DNA from: Actinoplanes italicus
GTDB taxonomy: Bacteria > Actinomycetota > Actinomycetes > Mycobacteriales > Micromonosporaceae
Reading direction: 5' to 3'
Assembly: GCF_003001815.1 (NCBI RefSeq)
Contig: NZ_PVMZ01000016.1
Coordinates: 1-64,000 of the forward strand
DNA: 64,000 nt
Position 1 is the first letter of the stretch, and every line of letters begins with the position of its first letter. Position numbers and translations under genes: made by a program. The notes beneath the pieces are model-generated. The model did no database searches. It was not told where the DNA came from and saw only the letters and a list, made by a program, of their open reading frames with translations. Below, in pieces: positions 17,711-23,996 of this stretch.

Positions 17711-18767
17711 GGGACCTCCCGCGGGCCGGCTCCGCGATGTCGCCGAGCAGGATCACCGGCGCGGCGGTACCCGCGTCGTCGTACGCCGCGGCGAGTGCCG
17801 CCCGCAGCCGCGCCGCGGCCCCGGGATGGATCATCCCGGGTGCGGTGCTCATCGGCTGGATCTGCCGGCCGTCGCCGTCGAACACGCCGATCGCCTCGGG
17901 CAGCGCGTCCCGGCTGATGTCGATGACGATCGGGGTGAAGTCGGGGTCGAGACCACGCCACATCTGCGACGTGGCCACATCGGTGCCGGACAGGAACACT
18001 CCCAGCCGGGGGTGGGTGTGCACCCAGGTCACCTTGATCGTTCCGCGGACGACGCCGATGTCCGGACCGACCGTGTTGATCGCCTGGCGTACCCGGTCCA
18101 CCTCGGCGGCCGGGAACTCGCAGGCCACGGCATTGGCGCGGCGCTGCGGCGGGAAGACGGCGCCGAGCACCAGCATGGTCGTCCCGGCTCGCGCGATCAG
18201 CGCGACACCGCCCTGTTCGTGAGACTCGGGGTCGAGGTTCCTGCGGGCGTCCGCCCAGAAACCGGCTTCCAGCGCCACCGCGAGACCGCTGCGCTCGAGC
18301 CGGTGTTCCCAGCCCGTGCTCAGCAGAGCCGGCGGCCTGCGCCGCAGGCGTTCCTTCACCCTGCCCCAGCGTCGCCGGCGCGGCCGTGACCCGGCGCGGT
18401 TCATGAGCCACCCGGCCACCGGGCTCGCGACGAGCGGTGGCACCAGCACCCAGGCGCCGGCCGGGTGCCGGGCCATGGTGAGACTCATCGACATGATGAT
18501 CAGCAGGGTGGAGCCGAGCAGGACCAGCAGGTACGCCAGCCGCAACCCGGCCGGGTCCACCTGGGTCCAGGTCGCCGTCAGCGCCGGCAGACCGATGACG
18601 ACGACGGCCACGGCGGCGGCCAGGCCCCAGGCTGCGGCCTGCTGGGTGCCCCGGTCGCCGCGGTAGCCGGCGACCAGGAACGTTGCGGCGAGTGCGAGGA
18701 AGTAGACGGACCAGACGAGGATGCCGACCGCTCGCGGCCAGGCGTGGCTATCGGGCTGGACTGACAT
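17694..18767 (-). CDS. Membrane-anchored JAB/JAMM metallopeptidase
   Basis: A 357-residue protein with about four hydrophobic helices in residues 12-122, a very basic stretch (128-145), and a C-terminal JAB domain. The zinc signature is complete: Glu184 (EQGGVAL), then VHTHPRLGVFLSGTD with His250, His252, Ser260 and Asp263. It is clearly paralogous to the adjacent soluble JAB protein. The Arg-rich stretch after the last helix predicts a cytoplasmic catalytic domain. I use ATG 18767, directly before the first helix; the open frame continues upstream over the E2-like gene but is non-coding there. It overlaps E2a by 20 nt and JAB1 by 17 nt. A membrane-tethered deconjugase points to modification of envelope proteins (inference). 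Confidence 0.87.
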   Translation of the reverse strand: MSVQPDSHAWPRAVGILVWSVYFLALAATFLVAGYRGDRGTQQAAAWGLAAAVAVVVIGLPALTATWTQVDPAGLRLAYLLVLLGSTLLIIMSMSLTMARHPAGAWVLVPPLVASPVAGWLMNRAGSRPRRRRWGRVKERLRRRPPALLSTGWEHRLERSGLAVALEAGFWADARRNLDPESHEQGGVALIARAGTTMLVLGAVFPPQRRANAVACEFPAAEVDRVRQAINTVGPDIGVVRGTIKVTWVHTHPRLGVFLSGTDVATSQMWRGLDPDFTPIVIDISRDALPEAIGVFDGDGRQIQPMSTAPGMIHPGAAARLRAALAAAYDDAGTAAPVILLGDIAEPARGRSHVHRR

Positions 18768-19221
18768 GGTTCTCCGTATTGAGGAGTTGCTTGGCGTACT
18801 CCAGGGCGTTGCCGAGCGTCCGGTGTGACGGCGGCGCCTGCAGCCACCCCGACGAGAAGGTGTGCCAGCACAGGCTGGGCAGTCCGCCGCCGGCCCACGG
18901 ACAGTGGCTCTGAGTGCCCGGCCAGATGTTGACGTGCCGGATGTCACGGTCGGCCGGGGAGCGCACCCAGGTGGGCGGGATGTCCCCGGCCAGGTTCGTG
19001 ACGTCGAGGATGAGCAGGTACGAGCACCGGTCCAGCCGGTCCGGGCCACGTCCGCCCCGGATGCCGGTGAGGGTCAGGCGTACCGCCCTCACCGGTCCGG
19101 GCGGCTCTGCCGGGGCCCGGCCGTACCGCTGCGGCGGCGGGGTGACGCCACGGGCGATCACCCCGATGTCGGGAAACCCGCCCGCGGCGAGCCGCTGCAC
19201 CGCCGCATCGGTGACTCCCAT
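18748..19221 (-). CDS. E2-like Ubl-conjugating protein A
   Basis: A 157-residue protein with a plausible UBC-type pattern: an N-terminal helix, beta strands around 44-75 (AVRLTLTG, SYLLILDV), IPPTW at 81-85, then RHVNIW (His96, Asn98) matching the HPN motif of E2 enzymes, then LPSLCW with candidate catalytic Cys118, Trp126, and a C-terminal helix (LGNALEYAKQLL). A second Cys107 (HCPW) lies in an insertion between the HxN motif and Cys118 and is also present in the paralogue at 19223-19648. It sits 1 nt after that paralogue and overlaps the membrane JAB gene. It should accept the Ubl from the E1-like protein. The fold is assigned by motif spacing only. Confidence 0.7.
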   Translation of the reverse strand: MGVTDAAVQRLAAGGFPDIGVIARGVTPPPQRYGRAPAEPPGPVRAVRLTLTGIRGGRGPDRLDRCSYLLILDVTNLAGDIPPTWVRSPADRDIRHVNIWPGTQSHCPWAGGGLPSLCWHTFSSGWLQAPPSHRTLGNALEYAKQLLNTENHVSPAR

Positions 19222-19222
19222 C

Positions 19223-19648
19223 TCATCGGGCCCGGCTGTTCGGATTGGCGTCCGCGAGAACCTGGCGGACCGCTTCCAGCAGGTTCGCCAGTCGCCGATG
19301 CGGGGCGGGGGTGTTGCGCCACGCGACGCCGGTGCTGCCCCAGCAGAGGGTCGGCAGCCGGCCGCCGGTGAACGGGCAGACCGCGCTGGGCGGGAAGACG
19401 TTCATGTGCCGGATCTGCCGGTTCTCGGGCAGCGCGATCCAGATCTCGGGCAGCTCGGTCGCCAGGCCGCGGACCGAGGCCAGGATCCGGTAGTTGACCG
19501 GAGCTCGGTCGTGCTTCGTCCCTCCGGAGATGCCGCCGATGGTCACCGCGATGGCGGTGATCTCGTTGCCCGCCGTCGCGAGCGGAACCAGGCTGGGGAA
19601 CATGCCGGTGGCCCGGCGGAAGTCGTCGCTGCCTTGCAGGATGGTCAT
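19223..19648 (-). CDS. E2-like Ubl-conjugating protein B
   Basis: A 141-residue paralogue of the next gene. Features in order: strands at 30-39 and 52-60, LPEIW (66-70), RHMNVF with His81 and Asn83 (E2 HPN-like), CPF (Cys91), LPTLCW with candidate catalytic Cys102, Trp110, and a final helix (RLANLLEAVRQVL). The shared pattern HxN...CP...GG.LP.LCW...W makes Cys102 the best active-site candidate. ATG 19648 overlaps the E1 stop (ATGA), so translation is coupled to E1; the longer frame to 19693 would lie inside E1. Having two E2-like paralogues suggests different targets or a heterodimer like Ubc13/Mms2, but both keep the Cys. Confidence 0.7.
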   Translation of the reverse strand: MTILQGSDDFRRATGMFPSLVPLATAGNEITAIAVTIGGISGGTKHDRAPVNYRILASVRGLATELPEIWIALPENRQIRHMNVFPPSAVCPFTGGRLPTLCWGSTGVAWRNTPAPHRRLANLLEAVRQVLADANPNSRAR

Positions 19649-21309
19649 CTCGGCTCCTCGGCGGTCGTGTCCAGGAACAGGTGAGCGGGGCATTCGGCGG
19701 CATCCCGGCCCGCGGCGCGGTAACCGGTCAGGTCACCCTCGGCGCCGTCGAATGCGTGGAAACGCGCGACGGCCGCGGCGTTGCCGGTCAGCTCGGCGAT
19801 CAGCGTCGCCGCCTGCACTCCGCCGACGATCGCTGCGCTGGTCACGATCGACGGGACCGGCGCCGGGCCGGTGGTGTCGGTGCACGACTGCCGCTTCGGA
19901 TCCCGGGCGACCGCCCGGCCCAGCCAGCAGACCAGGCAGCGGCCGGAGTCACCGGGATCGCACACGTGCACCCGGCCGACGAAGCCGTCCACCGCACCGT
20001 TCACCAGCGGAATGCCGAGCCGTTCGGTGAGGTGGTTGAGCACCCAGCGGGTGCGCTGGTTGTCGGGACAGGAGAGCACCGCGTCGGCAGCCCTCAGCGC
20101 CGCGCCGAGCTCGTCGATCCGGGCACGCTGCGCGGCCACCGCCGGGTCGTCGCCGAGCATCACCTCGTCGCCGAGCAGCTGGTCCCGGCTGTGCACGTCG
20201 ATCACCGTCTGGATCCCGCGCAGCTCGGCCGACGGATTGATCTCGGCCAGCCGTTCGACGGCCCGATGAGCCTTGGGCCGCCCGATGTCCGCGCCGGTGT
20301 AGAGCACCTGGCGGTTGAGGTTGTGCCGTTCGACCTCACCGTCCATGTCGACGACGCACAGGTCGAGCCCGTCGGCCGGGGTAGCGGCCAGGACCGCCCC
20401 GGCCCAGCCGCCGAGCGCACCGGCACCGCACATCACCACCCGGGACGCGGGCATCCGGTCCGGCACGGCGGCGCCGGACGCGGCGAACGGCGTCCATGTC
20501 AGCGGGCGCACCGGTGCACCGATCCGCCGGATCGGCCGGACGGTGGTGGCGGTGCCGGCCGGCGCCGGGCGGCGCGGCAGGCTGACCACCACGTTGTCGT
20601 CGTCGACGACCGTGGTGATCCGGGTCTCCACCGGCTCGCCGTCGTGCAGGATCCGGAAGTCCGGAGCGGCCAGGACACCACTCAGGACGGGCGCTTCCAG
20701 ACGAGTGGCCCGCGCGTCGCGTCCGATACCGGGATGACGCAGCCAGAGCCGCTCCTCGATCCAGCCCGACAGCACGGCGGGGCCGGTGATCAGCGCACCC
20801 AGCCGGTTGAGGACGGCCTGCGCCAGCAGTCCGCCGCAGACACAGGCCAGCGCCGGAGTCAGCGCGTTGGCCGGCGCCGGTTCACCCGCCGCGGGAACTG
20901 GCCCGGGCCCGATCTCGACGGTGCTCGCACCGACTCGGCCCCAGATGTCGGCATTCCCGCTCGGCTCCCCCGCCGCGGGCACGGCCACGGTCAGGACACC
21001 GGGCGGTACGGCGTGATCCACCGAGATGTTCACCGCCGGGTCGATGTCGCCGACCCGGCGCACGAGGGCCGCACCGAGCGGCTCGTCCAGGTCCTCAGGC
21101 CGCAGGAGGAACTGTCCCGCCAGGTCGTCGTGCGTCGCCTTCCGGTCGGTCACCCGCAGGTGCAGGCGGCCGTGCCGGGTGGCCGTGCCGAGCATCGCCA
21201 GGCACTGCAGGAGGTACGTGACAGCCGGCCCGGTGCCGGTCACGGCTATCTCCGCATCGGCGAGCACGTCCTGGACGACGAGCCCCTGCTGCCGCATGTA
21301 CCGCTCCAC
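19645..21309 (-). CDS. Two-domain E1-like (ThiF-fold) Ubl-activating enzyme
   Basis: A 554-residue protein. The C-terminal half is a complete E1/ThiF adenylation domain: CGAGALGG (294-301), VVDMDGEVERHNLNRQ with Asp321/Asp323 and Asn330-Arg333, GRPKA (Lys346), SCPDNQRTR (Asp416), a CLVC zinc pair (458-461) and QSCTDTTG with candidate catalytic Cys476. The N-terminal half begins with a degenerate Rossmann motif (VTGTGPAVTYLL, 23-34) without the catalytic residues, resembling the inactive adenylation half of eukaryotic E1s. The start is GTG 21309, or ATG 21297, 5 nt after the Ubl stop; the frame upstream overlaps the Ubl gene and is not coding. It should adenylate the Ubl C-terminus and pass it to the E2-like proteins. 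Confidence 0.85.
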   Translation of the reverse strand: MERYMRQQGLVVQDVLADAEIAVTGTGPAVTYLLQCLAMLGTATRHGRLHLRVTDRKATHDDLAGQFLLRPEDLDEPLGAALVRRVGDIDPAVNISVDHAVPPGVLTVAVPAAGEPSGNADIWGRVGASTVEIGPGPVPAAGEPAPANALTPALACVCGGLLAQAVLNRLGALITGPAVLSGWIEERLWLRHPGIGRDARATRLEAPVLSGVLAAPDFRILHDGEPVETRITTVVDDDNVVVSLPRRPAPAGTATTVRPIRRIGAPVRPLTWTPFAASGAAVPDRMPASRVVMCGAGALGGWAGAVLAATPADGLDLCVVDMDGEVERHNLNRQVLYTGADIGRPKAHRAVERLAEINPSAELRGIQTVIDVHSRDQLLGDEVMLGDDPAVAAQRARIDELGAALRAADAVLSCPDNQRTRWVLNHLTERLGIPLVNGAVDGFVGRVHVCDPGDSGRCLVCWLGRAVARDPKRQSCTDTTGPAPVPSIVTSAAIVGGVQAATLIAELTGNAAAVARFHAFDGAEGDLTGYRAAGRDAAECPAHLFLDTTAEEPR

Positions 21310-21314
21310 GCCGA

Positions 21315-21545
21315 TCAGCCGCCGACGACGTCGTCGCCCTGGAGCCCGACCGAGAGGGTACGGCCGGCGAACTCGGTGGCGTCGCGGTTGTCGACGACCT
21401 GGCCGTCCTTGTCCCGGACGCTGAACCGGTTGCCGGCCGCGATGAGCCCACTGGCCTCCACCGCCTGCTGCACGGTCTGCCCGGGCTGGACCTCGACCTG
21501 CTGGTAGCTGTCGGTCAGGGCGTTGCGGAAGTTCACTGTGGTCAT
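21315..21545 (-). CDS. Ubiquitin-like protein ending in Gly-Gly
   Basis: Exactly 76 residues, ubiquitin's length. It has a beta-grasp-like pattern: strand TTVNFRNAL, hairpin QQVEVQPGQ, helix TVQQAVEASGL, strands FSVRDKDGQVV and TLSVGLQG, and a flexible tail DDVVGG with the stop directly after Gly-Gly. No processing is therefore needed to expose the diglycine. The likely helix-strand order and the free C-terminal GG, together with E1, E2 and JAB genes in the same operon, make this the likely modifier. ATG 21545 overlaps the radical SAM stop (ATGA) and has a GGAGAG site. A GTCCGTCAG motif lies 47 nt upstream. YukD-type T7SS Ubls are an alternative relative, but no T7SS genes are nearby. Confidence 0.85.
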   Translation of the reverse strand: MTTVNFRNALTDSYQQVEVQPGQTVQQAVEASGLIAAGNRFSVRDKDGQVVDNRDATEFAGRTLSVGLQGDDVVGG

Positions 21546-22258
21546 GGAGTCTCTCCGTCCTCACGGCCCGATCCTTTTCGGGTCGCCCTGTACTGACGGA
21601 CAGGCCGCCAGGTGACCGCTTCCGGGTCCAGCCCGTGATGACGCAGCTCCCGCTCCAGCCGCGGAAGGGTGCCCCGCAGCGGCACCCCGACGATCCAGAC
21701 CCCGTCGCCGTCGGCCATCACCTGCAGCGCGGGTCGTTCCGGCTCCAGGTCGAGGTAGGGCGCGTAGCGGCGGCGCCCGAGATCGGACTGGACGACCATG
21801 CGCTGGTTCGCCGAGCCGCGCCAGGCGAGCCGGGTCGGGCGAGCGGCCTCGTACCGGCCGGTGATCAGGACGTCCGCGTACGAGGCGGCCTCCCGCTGCC
21901 GATCGTCGAGTTCCTCCGGTGAGTAACCGGTGAACATCAGGATGTCCGGCTCGATCGGCGTCTCGCCGCGGGAGCGGTGCACGGCGTCGAGCAGCGCGAC
22001 GAGCGGTTCGGGCTGGGTCAGCGGCTCGCCACCGCTGACGGTCAGCCCGGTGGCACCGCGGCGGGCGGCGTCGCGCCACCGTGCGGCCAACTCGTCCACG
22101 GGGACCGCGTGGCCGCCGGCCGGGTCCCAGGTGTCCAGGGACATGCAGCCCGGGCAGGCCAGCGGGCAACCCTGCAGCCAGATGCCCAGGCGGGTGCCGG
22201 GTCCCAGCGCGGTGACCGGGAAGTGGCTGCGGCTGACCCGCAGCACCGGGCCGGTCAC
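21542..22258 (-). CDS. Radical SAM protein (activase/NrdG-like)
   Basis: A 238-residue protein with the radical SAM cluster motif CPLACPGC (Cys31, Cys35, Cys38) preceded by GIWLQG, and the SAM-binding LTVSGGEP. The WLQGC and CPGCMS context resembles the activating enzymes of anaerobic ribonucleotide reductase and pyruvate formate lyase rather than SPASM maturases. GTG 22258 overlaps the upstream stop and its own stop overlaps the Ubl start (ATGA), so it is translated tightly with the modifier. No glycyl-radical enzyme is encoded nearby. It may install a chemical change on the Ubl, a target, or a sensor protein of the operon. That role is inference and has no close precedent I can name. Confidence 0.85.
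   Translation of the reverse strand: MTGPVLRVSRSHFPVTALGPGTRLGIWLQGCPLACPGCMSLDTWDPAGGHAVPVDELAARWRDAARRGATGLTVSGGEPLTQPEPLVALLDAVHRSRGETPIEPDILMFTGYSPEELDDRQREAASYADVLITGRYEAARPTRLAWRGSANQRMVVQSDLGRRRYAPYLDLEPERPALQVMADGDGVWIVGVPLRGTLPRLERELRHHGLDPEAVTWRPVRQYRATRKGSGREDGETP
21593..21601 (-). promoter_or_regulatory. GTCCGTCAG motif before the Ubl gene
   Basis: The minus strand reads CTGTCCGTCAGTAC, 47 nt before the Ubl start codon and inside the end of the radical SAM gene. It matches the copies listed upstream of six other genes. It could give the Ubl gene its own internal promoter, though its coding location allows chance. Confidence 0.45.
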
Positions 22259-23427
22259 GGCCGGGTCCGCAGGCCCCGGCGATGTTGGACGGCCTCGGTG
22301 AAGACCGGATCGCCGACGGTACGCGCGAGCGCCGCGAAGTACGCCTCCTCGGCCGCGGCGTACGCCTCGCGGATCGCGCGCTCCTGCGAGCCGTCCGGCT
22401 GCTCCACCCAGGCCGGATTCAGCCGGGTCGCGATCGTGCGCATGATCAGCTCGAACCTGTCACGGCGGGTACGGCTGCGGACGTACGCCTCCTGGAAGGG
22501 ATGTCGCCTGGCCAGCCCGAGCATGAACGCCATCGCACCGACCACCAGCATCAGCGCCACGAACATCAGGACGACGGTGAGCGGGGTGACGTGCGCTTGC
22601 CCGGGCCGGCCCGCGCCGTCCTGCAGCACCTGGCCGCGGACCAGGCCGAACACGACGATCACGACGAGCCAGCTGGCGACGAGGACCGCGGCCGCGTACC
22701 AGCCGCGCCGCTCGCCACCGGTGGCGCCTCGGCTGCGCAGCAGGGTCCCGGAGAGGAACGGTCCGAGGACGACCACGGCGGAGGTGAGCACGGTCATCCA
22801 GCGGATCAGGCCGTTCCGGTCCGGGGTGCTGCCGAGAACCTCGACGAAGACGGCGTACTGCACGATCGCCTGGGCTGCCGTCAGCACCACCAGGATCAGC
22901 AGGCGCCAGGACAGGCGCAGCGGTGTGCTCTCGCCCTCCCAGGGCGTACGGTCGCCGTCGTCCGGCTGCTCGACCGGGTCGAGAACGTCGTCGTGGTCGG
23001 CGAGGGCCCGGGCCTCGGCGAGCGCGTCCCGGACCGCCAGCCCGGACATCCGGGTCCGGGCGTCGTCCATCTGGTTCTGGAACTCGTCACGCCGCTCACG
23101 GGCTTGCGCGATCCGGTCGTGGGTCTCGTTCTGGGCGGCGCGGAGCGACTCGATCGCCGCCTCGCGACGGTCGCGCAGCTGGCGTACGTACACGGGATCG
23201 TGTTTCTCCGCCCGTTCCTCGCCGGGGCCGCCGAACGACCACGCGCTGTACATCGACGCCTGCGCGTCCCGAACCCCGCGGGCGTCGGCCTCGGCGATCA
23301 GTTCGTCCGCCGGCAGCCCCGGGTCGACCTTGGGTGGCGGCAGCGGGGCGAGCCGCGTCACGTCGACCCCGCGGGCGATCGCCCACAGCGACCACCACCG
23401 CGCAAGCATGCGCTGGAGCAGGGACAT
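22255..23427 (-). CDS. Four-helix membrane protein with coiled coil
   Basis: A 390-residue protein. Residues about 80-150 form a charged heptad-rich region (QLRDRREAAIESLRAAQNETHDRIAQ and following), then an acidic loop, then four hydrophobic helices (roughly 170-195, 205-228, 243-263 and 280-303), and a basic cytoplasmic tail of about 85 residues. No enzymatic motif is seen. The ATG is embedded in the FHA gene stop (TGATG) and the stop overlaps the radical SAM start. It is probably a membrane scaffold of the Ubl apparatus. Function unknown. Confidence 0.7.
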   Translation of the reverse strand: MSLLQRMLARWWSLWAIARGVDVTRLAPLPPPKVDPGLPADELIAEADARGVRDAQASMYSAWSFGGPGEERAEKHDPVYVRQLRDRREAAIESLRAAQNETHDRIAQARERRDEFQNQMDDARTRMSGLAVRDALAEARALADHDDVLDPVEQPDDGDRTPWEGESTPLRLSWRLLILVVLTAAQAIVQYAVFVEVLGSTPDRNGLIRWMTVLTSAVVVLGPFLSGTLLRSRGATGGERRGWYAAAVLVASWLVVIVVFGLVRGQVLQDGAGRPGQAHVTPLTVVLMFVALMLVVGAMAFMLGLARRHPFQEAYVRSRTRRDRFELIMRTIATRLNPAWVEQPDGSQERAIREAYAAAEEAYFAALARTVGDPVFTEAVQHRRGLRTRP

Positions 23428-23996
23428 CAGTCGCCCCTCCGGGAGTGGACGGTCACGGTGCCCTCGGCGTGCAGCGCGAACCGGACCCGGGTGTTGGACC
23501 GCAGCGGCGTGCGTTCGGAGGCCGGGAGTTCGCTGCCGTCGAGGAAGGTGCCGTTCGGGGTGGGTACCGGCTCGATCCAGGCGCGGCCGTCGGGGTCGGC
23601 GCCGACGACGGCATGACGCCGGGAGACGTTGGGGTACGCACGGAACAGGCCGACGTACCGGCCGGAGCGGCCGAGCTCGGCGCGCGTACCCCGGGCGACC
23701 TCGACCTGACCGTCCGCGAACCGGATGACCAGTGCCGGCGGGGTCAGGGGTCGGCGGCACGCCGGCTCGAGGCACTCCACGTTGCTGGGATGCGGCACCT
23801 CGGTGCCGCAGTTCCAGCAGCTCAGCGCAGTGTCTTCCGGCTCCGGCTCCGGCTCCGCCAGATCCGGCTCGGGCGGGCGGCCGGCATCAGCGCGCGCCGC
23901 CACGTACGGTTCCAGGGCGAGGATGTGTATTGGACACACCGCCTCGGTGTCGTCGTAGAGGGGCTCCAGGCCGCACCGCGGGCACACCTGGCTCAC
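23427..23996 (-). CDS. FHA-domain protein with zinc-binding motifs
   Basis: About 189 residues. Two cysteine clusters come first: CPRCG...CPIH (Cys5, Cys8, Cys21, His24) and, after an acidic Pro-rich linker, CWNCG...CLEPAC (Cys60, Cys63, Cys75, Cys80). The C-terminal half is an FHA domain with GRSGR, NVSRRHAVV and PNGTFLDG, the phosphothreonine-binding signature. The GTG at 23996 overlaps the Clp-like stop (GTGA); a GTG at 24005 is an alternative. The kinase of this operon carries two TxxD sequences at its N-terminus, the ligand class FHA domains bind when phosphorylated. It is therefore a probable kinase-controlled adaptor. The metal-binding part could be zinc ribbons or a diverged treble clef. 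Confidence 0.85.
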   Translation of the reverse strand: MSQVCPRCGLEPLYDDTEAVCPIHILALEPYVAARADAGRPPEPDLAEPEPEPEDTALSCWNCGTEVPHPSNVECLEPACRRPLTPPALVIRFADGQVEVARGTRAELGRSGRYVGLFRAYPNVSRRHAVVGADPDGRAWIEPVPTPNGTFLDGSELPASERTPLRSNTRVRFALHAEGTVTVHSRRGD

